Part shown: positions 1-9,716 of the stretch, one piece after another
How positions within the stretch are numbered: position 1 is the stretch's first letter
How the letters are laid out: every line of letters begins with the position of its first letter
Source of the DNA: Klebsiella africana
Lineage (GTDB): Bacteria; Pseudomonadota; Gammaproteobacteria; Enterobacterales; Enterobacteriaceae
NCBI RefSeq assembly: GCF_020526085.1
Contig: NZ_CP084874.1
Coordinates: forward strand, 2,914,001 to 2,978,000
Length of the DNA stretch: 64,000 nt
Direction: 5' to 3'
Notes under the pieces: generated by a model
What the model was told of the DNA's origin: nothing
Databases searched by the model: none
Seen by the model: only the letters and a program-made list of their open reading frames with translations
Translations under genes and position numbers: made by a program

Positions 1-575
1 CAGACGGCGGGCTCCTTCATCCTGACGGGCTCTTTTATCGGGTAGGACGGACTGCCGTAGGTGTAACAGCTGGTGGTCACCTTCACGTCATCGCAGGGTA
101 AAAAGTGCACCGTAATGCCGCACACATCCTGGCCGTTATAGTCGGGCAGCGGAACGGTTTTGCTGTGCTGGCGTTTTAGTGCTTTGATTTTTTTATACCA
201 AACTCTTTTTTGTTGGTTATATTCTGCTATTTCTTCGGTCCAGACTTTATTATCCTGCCCTTTATAATTCGGATAAGCAGGTTCAGGAATTTCAGGAATG
301 TCTCTGGCAAATGCGACTCCACTTTCCCAATCAACGCGCACCGTCATACCCGGCGTCCAGCGGGCGGGTACGCTGAAGCAGCAGCCGCCACCGCCCCCCT
401 GGAACGGACCTATAATGTCGATGCCCGACTGGCCGTTGATACTGAAGTGGTTGATCGCCCATTTGGTGTGGTTGATGGCGTCAATGGTGCCGCCTCCGGC
501 CCGGGCGGCAGGCTGCGCGCAGCCGGTTAACAGCAGCAGACCCGCCAGCAGCGGGCTGATTAATGCAGATTTCAT
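1..575 (-). CDS. Tli1-like immunity lipoprotein, copy A (truncated by window edge)
   Basis: This is the leftmost of nine paralogous small lipoprotein genes. The reading frame runs off the left edge; by comparison with the other copies only the last three residues and the stop are missing. It has a signal peptide with a lipobox ending in TGC (Cys19), a glycine tract and a conserved GPFQGGGGGCCFSVP block. Its central segment is unique and longer than in the other copies (Pro/Tyr-rich, then Lys-rich), and is followed by the shared RQHSKTVPLPDYNGQDVCG block. Residue +2 after the lipid-bearing Cys is Ala, which predicts outer-membrane sorting. The start ATG at 575 is preceded by AGGGAG. I recognise the family as the one usually labelled DUF3304. 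The immunity role is inferred from adjacency to Tle effectors. Confidence 0.8.
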   Translation of the reverse strand, partial: MKSALISPLLAGLLLLTGCAQPAARAGGGTIDAINHTKWAINHFSINGQSGIDIIGPFQGGGGGCCFSVPARWTPGMTVRVDWESGVAFARDIPEIPEPAYPNYKGQDNKVWTEEIAEYNQQKRVWYKKIKALKRQHSKTVPLPDYNGQDVCGITVHFLPCDDVKVTTSCYTYGSPSYPIKEPVRMKEPAV

Positions 576-642
576 CGGACTCTCCCTGTCGGTTTGAGGG
601 TGATTAAGTGAAGGTGATGCCAGCCTGAATAAACGGGGCGTG

Positions 643-1191
643 CTACTCCGGACAGACGGCCGGCTCCTTCATCCTGACGGGCTCTTTTATCGGGTACGAC
701 GGACTGCCGTAGGTGTAACAGCTGGTGGTCACCTTCACGTCATCGCAGGGTAAAAAGTGCACCGTAATGCCGCACACATCCTGGCCGTTATAGTCGGGCA
801 GCGGGACAGTTTTGCTGTGCTGCCGATGACTGGCTTTTATTTTCTTTTCCCATTCAAGATATTTATTCCAGTTTTCATATCCCGGGAAATCATCAGTTGA
901 AGCTTCCCCACTTTCCCAGTCAACGCGCACCGTCATACCCGGCGTCCAGCGGGCGGGCACGCTGAAGCAGCAGCCGCCTCCGCCCCCCTGAAACGGGCCT
1001 ATTGAATCGATACCCGACTGGCCATTGATACTGAAGTGGTTAATTGCCCATTTGGTGTGGTTGATGGCGTCAATGGTGCCGCCTCCGCCGCCTCCGGCCT
1101 GTGCGGCTGACTGCGCGCAGCCGGTTAACAGCAGCAGACCCGCCAGCAGCGGGCTGATTAATGCAGATGTCATCGGGCTATCCCTGTCCAT
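643..1191 (-). CDS. Tli1-like immunity lipoprotein, copy B
   Basis: This 182-residue lipoprotein is identical at protein level to copy F (6694-7242). The lipobox LLLLTGC is followed by six glycines, the conserved GPFQGGGGGCCFSVP block, a variable centre (EASTDDFPGYENWNKYLEW) and the conserved tail ending CPE. It sits 20 bp downstream of the phospholipase stop. Two starts are possible. ATG 1191 has a strong AAGGAGG five bases upstream and adds six residues. ATG 1173 matches the start used by the other copies, but here the usual Lys2 is Thr. The position directly after the effector suggests it is the cognate immunity protein or co-selected with it; this is inference. Confidence 0.85.
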   Translation of the reverse strand: MDRDSPMTSALISPLLAGLLLLTGCAQSAAQAGGGGGGTIDAINHTKWAINHFSINGQSGIDSIGPFQGGGGGCCFSVPARWTPGMTVRVDWESGEASTDDFPGYENWNKYLEWEKKIKASHRQHSKTVPLPDYNGQDVCGITVHFLPCDDVKVTTSCYTYGSPSYPIKEPVRMKEPAVCPE

Positions 1192-1211
1192 CGGTTCCTC
1201 CTTATCCGCGT

Positions 1212-3665
1212 TCAGACCGTTGTCGTCAGAACGTCCTCCAGCCAGCTGGCCGGCAGCGCGGCTTGCCCCCGCGCCAGCTGCTCGTCCGCTTTCCGCGCCT
1301 TTTGCTGTGCGACAACGGTTCCCGGCTCGTGGGTAAATGCCCGCAGCTGCTCCCCTCCGGGCAGCTCCGGCAGCGCTTCCCCGGTTATCTGGTCCAGCAC
1401 CGCCACCTCCAGCGAGCGCACGGCGCCTGTCGCAGCCAGCCCGGCCAGCTTGCCGGTCAGGCGCTTTTGCCGGAAACTGAGCACGACACCCGCGGTCACG
1501 GTCGCAAAACCCACCAGGTCTCCGGCGAGCACCAGCGGCGAGAGCGGTTTACTGCAGCGCTCGCTGAAGTAAATCATCCGGTAGCGGAAGTAACCGGTCC
1601 ACATCTCGCGCGTGCCGAGCGCGGCATACATAAACCAGGCGCGTGAGTCATGTATCTGGTCATCAAACAGCGCCCTCACCAGCCCGGCAGGCTGTTCCGC
1701 GTTGCTGGCCTCCCCGGCATCGGGAAAGAGGACGGCCACCCGGGCTTCTCCGTCACGCTTCATGCGCCGGTATTCCTGCGCTTCATCATCGGTATTGAGA
1801 ACGAAAATCACCGGCTGCAGCACGGTATCCAGCACCAGCTGCGCCAGGTTATCCGGGATACGGTAACCGCCGTGGTAATCCTTTCCGAACTCCTTCGCCG
1901 CGTCGAACAGCTGGGTTTGATCCATCTTTGGGTCAAAATCCTTCACGCCCGGCTGCAGAACCAGCTCGTCCATCCTGTCAGGAGGCTGGTTTGCTATCTG
2001 GTTCTGGCGAGCACTGAGCACCTTCTCCTGTTCTTTATCACGAATCACTTCTGCCGCCTTCCGCGCGGCAGGCAGCGCTTCGGTATTCGTGGCGCGCTGA
2101 TAGAAGGGCGTTTTCAGCATCGAGCCTCTGGCATAGCGGTCGATGCGCCAGGCGGTGATCCAGGCCATCTGCTCAGCAATGACGGTTTCCAGACTGCCGC
2201 CGGCGGCAGGTGGTTCGTAGTGAGAGGCTGCTTCGGGATCGAACGTTTTCGGCGTGGTTTGGCCCAGGGTAAGTTCGCGCCAGGCGTTGAAGCGTTTGAC
2301 TAGTGGTGTATCAACATCGAATTCGGAGAGGGTATCCGCATCCATAATTCTCCAACGTTGAGCGCTCAAGTCATCAGGCAAAATACCTTCAGGAACTTTC
2401 AACGGTGCTCCAACCTCAAAAGCGGCTTCATACAAATCATTAAGTGGGATCTGCGATAGTAATAAGCTGTCATCCTCACCATTCGCTTTCCCCTGATCCC
2501 CCGGCGGATATCCTCCACCAATATCCGAGTGCATCCCCGGGTAAACCACCTCAGTGGCACAGGGCGGGTATTTGCCGTTTGCCCGCCGCACCGAGTCCAG
2601 CGGAAAGCAGAGACGCTGCTCATGCCCGGAGACCAGGTGAACACATTTTTTTATCAGCCCGCCATAGGTTTCATCATCCGGCAGCTCCATCGTGCCGTCT
2701 GCCCAGGACATATGCCCGTCGGCAACCGGCACCACATGCGCCACCCCGACGGAGGCCACCGTATCCAGCAGTCCGAGAAACTCCACGCTGACGGGCAGCT
2801 GCATCCCGCCTGTCTGCAGGCACTGCGGCGGTTTTTCACCTTCCGCCGCCGGCGGGGGCAGCAGTTCGCTCAGCCAGCGCACAAAGGTGCGCGCCGCTGC
2901 CGCGCCGCGGGAAAAACCATAGACATACAGCTTGATGCCTGTCAGTTTCGGCTTGCCCGGCTCAGGCTGAATAATCAGGGGCTTCAAATCAGAGGCCAAA
3001 TCATTCAGCAAACGAGTGAACTCTTCATAGCGGTTATGGCTGCCGCCAAACCACAGCCGGTTCCAGCTGGTACCCATTTTTTTGAGGGATTCACGGCTGG
3101 CTCCTTCGGACAGCTTTATGCTGTTGTTTTCCTTGTCCTTACTCAGGCGCATTAGCACATCAATAATCCGCAGCAGCGCCCAGTTAATCCGCTCCTCACC
3201 CTTAACTGCACCCACCAGACCCATGGTCGAATAGTCCGGGTCATTCACTTCCGGGAACGGGGTGCCCACACCGGGAATATAAAACTTGAAGTATTTTCCT
3301 CCACTGTCTTTTACCCCATCCAGCGGCATCTTTTTGGTATCAGTGACGCCGCCGGCGGTGCCGTCGCCAATGGTGGCGCGAAACAAACGCGCGATATTGG
3401 TCGGATGCTTCGGGTCAGACAGCAGCAGGTCATTGTTCAGGTTATTACCCGTACCGTCGAAAAACAGGCTGATGTGCAGCGTCTTGCAGCACGGCGGCTC
3501 CACGCGACGTCCGGCAGCCAGGCACAGTTCCTGGTGATAGCGCCGCTCGTCGCTGTTCTGCTGATGGCAGTTCTGCCCAACCTGCAGCGCCCGGCCCGGC
3601 AGACGTCCCTGCGGCGGAAACGGCGGCGGGACCCAGGCGGCATGGGTTTCGGTTATTTCGGACAT
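1212..3665 (-). CDS. T6SS phospholipase effector, DUF2235/Tle1-type, copy 1
   Basis: An 817-residue alpha/beta hydrolase of the DUF2235 family, the family of Tle1 antibacterial phospholipases. Visible signatures are the N-terminal LFFDGTGNN block (residues 67-75), the nucleophile elbow G250-F-S252-R-G254, a DTV motif with Asp301, and HSDIGGGY with His379. Ser252, Asp301 and His379 are the likely catalytic triad. Residues 709-731 form a hydrophobic helix that could insert in membrane. It has no signal peptide, as expected for T6SS cargo. It differs from copy 2 in residues 406-458 and in only two other residues seen (Gln289, Gly599). The start codon overlaps the end of lipoprotein C by 13 bp. 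The nearby vgrG and DUF4123 genes support T6SS delivery. Phospholipase A specificity is assumed from the family. Confidence 0.9.
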   Translation of the reverse strand: MSEITETHAAWVPPPFPPQGRLPGRALQVGQNCHQQNSDERRYHQELCLAAGRRVEPPCCKTLHISLFFDGTGNNLNNDLLLSDPKHPTNIARLFRATIGDGTAGGVTDTKKMPLDGVKDSGGKYFKFYIPGVGTPFPEVNDPDYSTMGLVGAVKGEERINWALLRIIDVLMRLSKDKENNSIKLSEGASRESLKKMGTSWNRLWFGGSHNRYEEFTRLLNDLASDLKPLIIQPEPGKPKLTGIKLYVYGFSRGAAAARTFVRWLSELLPPPAAEGEKPPQCLQTGGMQLPVSVEFLGLLDTVASVGVAHVVPVADGHMSWADGTMELPDDETYGGLIKKCVHLVSGHEQRLCFPLDSVRRANGKYPPCATEVVYPGMHSDIGGGYPPGDQGKANGEDDSLLLSQIPLNDLYEAAFEVGAPLKVPEGILPDDLSAQRWRIMDADTLSEFDVDTPLVKRFNAWRELTLGQTTPKTFDPEAASHYEPPAAGGSLETVIAEQMAWITAWRIDRYARGSMLKTPFYQRATNTEALPAARKAAEVIRDKEQEKVLSARQNQIANQPPDRMDELVLQPGVKDFDPKMDQTQLFDAAKEFGKDYHGGYRIPDNLAQLVLDTVLQPVIFVLNTDDEAQEYRRMKRDGEARVAVLFPDAGEASNAEQPAGLVRALFDDQIHDSRAWFMYAALGTREMWTGYFRYRMIYFSERCSKPLSPLVLAGDLVGFATVTAGVVLSFRQKRLTGKLAGLAATGAVRSLEVAVLDQITGEALPELPGGEQLRAFTHEPGTVVAQQKARKADEQLARGQAALPASWLEDVLTTTV

Positions 3666-4177
3666 ACGGCGGGCTCCTTCATCCTGACGGGCTCTTTTAT
3701 CGGGTACGACGGACTGCCGTAGGTGTAACAGCTGGTGGTCACCTTCACGTCATCGCAGGGTAAAAAGTGCACTGTAATGCCGCACACATCCTGGCCGTTA
3801 TAGTCGGGCAGCGGAACGGTTTGGCTGTGCTGGCGTTTTTGGGCATCAATGTCTGCTATCCAGGCTTTATATTTAGCCCTGTCAGCAAACCCCGGGAAAC
3901 CCGCAGATGAACCCTGCCCGGTTTCCCAGTCAACGCGCACCGTCATACCCGGCGTCCAGCGGGCGGGCACGCTGAAGCAGCAGCCGCCACCGCCCCCCTG
4001 AAACGGGCCTATTGAATCGATACCCGACTGGCCATTGATACTGAAGTGGTTAATTGCCCATTTGGTGTGGTTGATGGCGTCAATGGTGCCACCGCCTCCG
4101 GCCTGTGCGGCAGGCTGTGCGCAGCCGGTTAACAGCAGCAGACCCGCCAGCAGCGGGCTGATTAATGCAGATTTCAT
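3653..4177 (-). CDS. Tli1-like immunity lipoprotein, copy C
   Basis: This 174-residue lipoprotein directly precedes phospholipase copy 1, and its last 13 bases contain the effector start (ATGTCCGAAATAA). That arrangement favours making immunity protein before toxin. Start ATG 4177 is chosen because it carries the AGGGAG site shared by the family; an in-frame upstream ATG at 4225 lacks one. The lipobox is LLTGC and the tract after it has four glycines. The variable centre is QGSSAGFPGFADRAKYKAW. It has Gln in place of Lys in the usually invariant RQHSK. Function is inferred from context. Confidence 0.85.
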   Translation of the reverse strand: MKSALISPLLAGLLLLTGCAQPAAQAGGGGTIDAINHTKWAINHFSINGQSGIDSIGPFQGGGGGCCFSVPARWTPGMTVRVDWETGQGSSAGFPGFADRAKYKAWIADIDAQKRQHSQTVPLPDYNGQDVCGITVHFLPCDDVKVTTSCYTYGSPSYPIKEPVRMKEPAVCPK

Positions 4178-4245
4178 CGGACTCTCCCTGTCGGTTTGAG
4201 GGTGATTAAGTGAAGGTGATGCCATCCTGAATAAACGAAGGCGGG

Positions 4246-4776
4246 CTACTTCGGACAGACGGCGGGCTCCTTCATCCTGACGGGCTCTTTTATCGGATAG
4301 TTCGCATTTCTCGGTGACCAGCAGCTGGTGGTCACCTTCACGTCATCGCAGGGTAAAAAGTGCACCGTAATGCCGCATACATCCTGGCCGTTATAGTCGG
4401 GCAGCGGAACGGTTTTGCTGTGCTGCCTCTTTTGGGCATCAATCCCTTTTTTCCAGGCAAGGTATTTCGCCTCATCAGCAAACCCCGGGAAACCCGCGGA
4501 TGAACCCTGCCCGGTTTCCCATTCAACGCGCACCGTCATACCCGGCGTCCAGCGGGCGGGCACGCTGAAGCAGCAGCCGCCTCCGCCCCCCTGAAACGGG
4601 CCTATTGAATCGATGCCCGACTGGCCGTTGACACTGAAGTGGTTGATCGCCCATTTGGTGTGGTTGATGGCTTTTATTGTTCCGCCACCGCCGCCTCCGG
4701 CCTGTGCGGCAGGCTGCGCGCAGCCGGTTAACAGCAGCAGACCCGCCAGCAGCGGGCTGATTAATGCAGATTTCAT
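4246..4776 (-). CDS. Tli1-like immunity lipoprotein, copy D
   Basis: A 176-residue paralogue with lipobox LLTGC, six glycines and variable centre QGSSAGFPGFADEAKYLAW. It carries the alternative C-terminal patch CWSPRNANYPIKEP, where most copies have CYTYGSPSYPIKEP. Copy H (10303-10833) has the same alternative patch and occupies the equivalent middle position of its triplet. The 68-bp spacer to copy C is conserved between all neighbouring copies. Immunity function is inferred. Confidence 0.85.
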   Translation of the reverse strand: MKSALISPLLAGLLLLTGCAQPAAQAGGGGGGTIKAINHTKWAINHFSVNGQSGIDSIGPFQGGGGGCCFSVPARWTPGMTVRVEWETGQGSSAGFPGFADEAKYLAWKKGIDAQKRQHSKTVPLPDYNGQDVCGITVHFLPCDDVKVTTSCWSPRNANYPIKEPVRMKEPAVCPK

Positions 4777-4843
4777 CGGACTCTCCCTGTCGGTTGAGGG
4801 TAATGAAGGGATGGTGATGTCACCCCGGGGAAACGAAGGCGTG

Positions 4844-5365
4844 CTACTTCGGACATACGGCGGGCTCCTTCATCCTGACGGGCTCTTTTATCGGGTACGA
4901 CGGACTGCCGTAGGTGTAACAGCTGGTGGTCACCTTCACGTCATCGCAGGGTAAAAAGTGCACCGTAATGCCGCACACATCCTGGCCGTTATAGTCGGGC
5001 AACGGGACGGTTTTACTGTGCTGACGGTTGTTTTGTTTTAAATTATCTCTCCACTCTCTGTATTTTTTTGAATCAGCAAATCCAGGAAAACCTTCAGTCG
5101 ATGCCTCACCACTTTCCCAGTCAACGCGCACCGTCATACCCGGCGTCCAGCGGGCGGGTACGCTGAAGCAGCAGCCGCCACCGCCCCCCTGGAACGGACC
5201 TATAATGTCGATGCCCGACTGGCCGTTGATACTGAAGTGGTTGATCGCCCATTTGGTGTGGTTGATGGCGTCAATGGTGCCGCCTCCGGCCCGGGCGGCA
5301 GGCTGCGCGCAGCCGGTTAACAGCAGCAGACCCGCCAGCAGCGGGCTGATTAATGCAGATTTCAT
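4844..5365 (-). CDS. Tli1-like immunity lipoprotein, copy E
   Basis: A 173-residue paralogue with a short three-glycine tract like copy A. Its variable centre (EASTEGFPGFADSKKYREW, then RDNLKQNNRQHSK) is identical to that of copy G at 9704-10234, although the N-terminal parts differ. This implies segment exchange between copies. The IS3-family element starts 12 bp upstream of the ATG and leaves the AGGGAG ribosome site only partly intact (ctctccctg on the + strand is retained). The IS separates the gene from upstream F, so its transcription may now depend on read-through or on the IS. Confidence 0.85.
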   Translation of the reverse strand: MKSALISPLLAGLLLLTGCAQPAARAGGGTIDAINHTKWAINHFSINGQSGIDIIGPFQGGGGGCCFSVPARWTPGMTVRVDWESGEASTEGFPGFADSKKYREWRDNLKQNNRQHSKTVPLPDYNGQDVCGITVHFLPCDDVKVTTSCYTYGSPSYPIKEPVRMKEPAVCPK

Positions 5366-5381
5366 CGGACTCTCCCTGTAG

Positions 5382-6645
<1,264 letters not shown>

Positions 6646-6693
6646 TGAGGGTGATTAAGTGAAGGTGATGCCAGCCTGAATAAACGGGGCGTG

Positions 6694-7242
6694 CTACTCC
6701 GGACAGACGGCCGGCTCCTTCATCCTGACGGGCTCTTTTATCGGGTACGACGGACTGCCGTAGGTGTAACAGCTGGTGGTCACCTTCACGTCATCGCAGG
6801 GTAAAAAGTGCACCGTAATGCCGCACACATCCTGGCCGTTATAGTCGGGCAGCGGGACAGTTTTGCTGTGCTGCCGATGACTGGCTTTTATTTTCTTTTC
6901 CCATTCAAGATATTTATTCCAGTTTTCATATCCCGGGAAATCATCAGTTGAAGCTTCCCCACTTTCCCAGTCAACGCGCACCGTCATACCCGGCGTCCAG
7001 CGGGCGGGCACGCTGAAGCAGCAGCCGCCTCCGCCCCCCTGAAACGGGCCTATTGAATCGATACCCGACTGGCCATTGATACTGAAGTGGTTAATTGCCC
7101 ATTTGGTGTGGTTGATGGCGTCAATGGTGCCGCCTCCGCCGCCTCCGGCCTGTGCGGCTGACTGCGCGCAGCCGGTTAACAGCAGCAGACCCGCCAGCAG
7201 CGGGCTGATTAATGCAGATGTCATCGGGCTATCCCTGTCCAT
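6694..7242 (-). CDS. Tli1-like immunity lipoprotein, copy F
   Basis: A 182-residue protein identical to copy B, with the same two possible starts (7242 with AAGGAGG, or 7224 matching the family). It lies 20 bp downstream of phospholipase copy 2. B and F are identical although the two effectors differ at residues 406-458. Either this copy is not the specificity-determining partner, or the effector patch is not what it recognises. Confidence 0.85.
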   Translation of the reverse strand: MDRDSPMTSALISPLLAGLLLLTGCAQSAAQAGGGGGGTIDAINHTKWAINHFSINGQSGIDSIGPFQGGGGGCCFSVPARWTPGMTVRVDWESGEASTDDFPGYENWNKYLEWEKKIKASHRQHSKTVPLPDYNGQDVCGITVHFLPCDDVKVTTSCYTYGSPSYPIKEPVRMKEPAVCPE

Positions 7243-7262
7243 CGGTTCCTCCTTATCCGCGT

Positions 7263-9716
7263 TCAGACCGTTGTCGTCAGAACGTCCTCCAGCCAGCTGG
7301 CCGGCAGCGCGGCTTGCCCCCGCGCCAGCTGCTCGTCCGCTTTCCGCGCCTTTTGCTGTGCGACAACGGTTCCCGGCTCGTGGGTAAATGCCCGCAGCTG
7401 CTCCCCTCCGGGCAGCTCCGGCAGCGCTTCCCCGGTTATCTGGTCCAGCACCGCCACCTCCAGCGAGCGCACGGCGCCTGTCGCAGCCAGCCCGGCCAGC
7501 TTGCCGGTCAGGCGCTTTTGCCGGAAACTGAGCACGACACCCGCGGTCACGGTCGCAAAACCCACCAGGTCTCCGGCGAGCACCAGCGGCGAGAGCGGTT
7601 TACTGCAGCGCTCGCTGAAGTAAATCATCCGGTAGCGGAAGTAACCGGTCCACATCTCGCGCGTGCCGAGCGCGGCATACATAAACCAGGCGCGTGAGTC
7701 ATGTATCTGGTCATCAAACAGCGCCCTCACCAGCCCGGCAGGCTGTTCCGCGTTGCTGGCCTCCCCGGCATCGGGAAAGAGGACGGCCACCCGGGCTTCT
7801 CCGTCACGCTTCATGCGCCGGTATTCCTGCGCTTCATCATCGGTATTGAGAACGAAAATCACCGGCTGCAGCACGGTATCCAGCACCAGCTGCGCCAGGT
7901 TATCCGGAATACGGTAACCGTCGTGGTAATCCTTTCCGAACTCCTTCGCCGCGTCGAACAGCTGGGTTTGATCCATCTTTGGGTCAAAATCCTTCACGCC
8001 CGGCTGCAGAACCAGCTCATCCATCCTGTCAGGAGGCTGGTTTGCTATCTGGTTCTGGCGAGCACTTAGCACCTTCTCCTGTTCTTTATCACGAATCACT
8101 TCTGCCGCCTTCCGCGCGGCAGGCAGCGCTTCGGTATTCGTGGCGCGCTGATAGAAGGGCGTTTTCAGCATCGAGCCTCTGGCATAGCGGTCGATGCGCC
8201 AGGCGGTGATCCAGGCCATCTGCTCAGCAATGACGGTTTCCAGACTGCCGCCGGCGGCAGGTGGTTCGTAGTGAGAGGCTGCTTCGGGATCGAACGTTTT
8301 CGGCGTGGTTTGGCCCAGGGTGAGTTCACGCCAGGCGTTGAAGCGGTTGAATAAGTCACCATGGATTAAAAATTCCTTTATAGAATCTAAAGGCATCAAA
8401 CGCCAGCTATCCGATTTCTTATCCTCAGGCAATGCTTGTAAAGGTACTTTTAGCGGTGCGCCAGCAGAAAATGCTGAAGCATACAAGTCATGCAAAACTA
8501 CCTGAGATAGCAATAAGCTGTCATCCTCACCATTCGCTTTCCCCTGATCCCCCGGCGGATATCCTCCACCAATATCCGAATGCATTCCCGGGTAAACCAC
8601 CTCAGTGGCACAGGGCGGGTATTTGCCGTTTGCCCGCCGCACCGAGTCCAGCGGAAAGCAGAGACGCTGCTCATGCCCGGAGACCAGGTGAACACATTTT
8701 TTTATCAGCCCGCCATAGGTTTCATCATCCGGCAGCTCCATCGTGCCGTCTGCCCAGGACATATGCCCGTCGGCAACCGGCACCACATGCGCCACCCCGA
8801 CGGAGGCCACCGTATCCAGCAGCCCGAGAAACTCCACGCTGACGGGCAGCCGCATCCCGCCTGTCTGCAGGCACTGCGGCGGTTTTTCACCCTCCGCTGC
8901 CGGCGGGGGCAGCAGTTCGCTCAGCCAGCGCACAAAGGTGCGCGCCGCTGCCGCACCGCGGGAAAAACCATAGACATACAGCTTGATGCCTGTCAGTTTC
9001 GGCTTGCCCGGCTCAGGCTGAATGATCAGGGGCTTCAAATCAGAGGCCAAATCATTCAGCAAACGAGTGAACTCTTCATAGCGGTTATGGCTGCCGCCAA
9101 ACCACAGCCGGTTCCAGCTGGTACCCATTTTTTTGAGGGATTCACGGCTGGCTCCTTCGGACAGCTTTATGCTGTTGTTTTCCTTGTCCTTACTCAGGCG
9201 CATTAGCACATCAATAATCCGCAGCAGCGCCCAGTTAATCCGCTCCTCACCCTTAACTGCACCCACCAGACCCATGGTGGAATAGTCCGGGTCATTCACT
9301 TCCGGGAAGGGGGTGCCCACGCCGGGAATATAAAACTTGAAGTATTTTCCTCCACTGTCTTTTACCCCATCCAGCGGCATCTTTTTGGTATCAGTGACGC
9401 CGCCGGCGGTGCCGTCGCCAATTGTGGCACGAAACAAACGCGCGATATTGGTCGGGTGCTTCGGGTCAGAGAGCAGCAGGTCATTGTTCAGGTTATTACC
9501 CGTACCGTCGAAAAACAGGCTGATGTGCAGCGTCTTGCAGCACGGCGGCTCCACGCGCCGTCCGGCAGCCAGGCACAGTTCCTGGTGGTAGCGCCGCTCG
9601 TCGCTGTTCTGCTGATGGCAGTTCTGCCCAACCTGCAGCGCCCGGCCCGGCAGACGTCCCTGCGGCGGAAACGGCGGCGGGACCCAGGCGGCATGGGTTT
9701 CGGTTATTTCGGACAT
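7263..9716 (-). CDS. T6SS phospholipase effector, DUF2235/Tle1-type, copy 2
   Basis: An 817-residue paralogue of the effector at 1212-3665, with the same LFFDGTGNN block, Ser252 nucleophile elbow GFSRG, Asp301, His379 and C-terminal hydrophobic helix. Outside residues 406-458 only Gln289-to-Arg and Gly599-to-Asp were seen to differ. Inside that patch most residues differ although the length is kept (LHDLYASAFSAG against LNDLYEAAFEVG at its start). The start overlaps lipoprotein G by 13 bp. It is expected to be delivered by the T6SS and to attack phospholipids of target bacteria; this follows from the Tle1 family, not from direct evidence here. Confidence 0.9.
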   Translation of the reverse strand: MSEITETHAAWVPPPFPPQGRLPGRALQVGQNCHQQNSDERRYHQELCLAAGRRVEPPCCKTLHISLFFDGTGNNLNNDLLLSDPKHPTNIARLFRATIGDGTAGGVTDTKKMPLDGVKDSGGKYFKFYIPGVGTPFPEVNDPDYSTMGLVGAVKGEERINWALLRIIDVLMRLSKDKENNSIKLSEGASRESLKKMGTSWNRLWFGGSHNRYEEFTRLLNDLASDLKPLIIQPEPGKPKLTGIKLYVYGFSRGAAAARTFVRWLSELLPPPAAEGEKPPQCLQTGGMRLPVSVEFLGLLDTVASVGVAHVVPVADGHMSWADGTMELPDDETYGGLIKKCVHLVSGHEQRLCFPLDSVRRANGKYPPCATEVVYPGMHSDIGGGYPPGDQGKANGEDDSLLLSQVVLHDLYASAFSAGAPLKVPLQALPEDKKSDSWRLMPLDSIKEFLIHGDLFNRFNAWRELTLGQTTPKTFDPEAASHYEPPAAGGSLETVIAEQMAWITAWRIDRYARGSMLKTPFYQRATNTEALPAARKAAEVIRDKEQEKVLSARQNQIANQPPDRMDELVLQPGVKDFDPKMDQTQLFDAAKEFGKDYHDGYRIPDNLAQLVLDTVLQPVIFVLNTDDEAQEYRRMKRDGEARVAVLFPDAGEASNAEQPAGLVRALFDDQIHDSRAWFMYAALGTREMWTGYFRYRMIYFSERCSKPLSPLVLAGDLVGFATVTAGVVLSFRQKRLTGKLAGLAATGAVRSLEVAVLDQITGEALPELPGGEQLRAFTHEPGTVVAQQKARKADEQLARGQAALPASWLEDVLTTTV

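Larger units (their letters stand above)
584..3665. repeat. Effector/immunity duplication block, copy 1
   Basis: This 3082-bp block contains the A-B spacer, lipoprotein B and the first phospholipase gene. It recurs at 6635-9716 with a constant offset of 6051 bp. The two blocks are near-identical except for a patch inside the effector gene (2292-2450 here). To the left of the block the offset drops to 4790 (lipoprotein A against E). The difference of 1261 bp is exactly the inserted IS plus its 3-bp target duplication. Confidence 0.92.
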
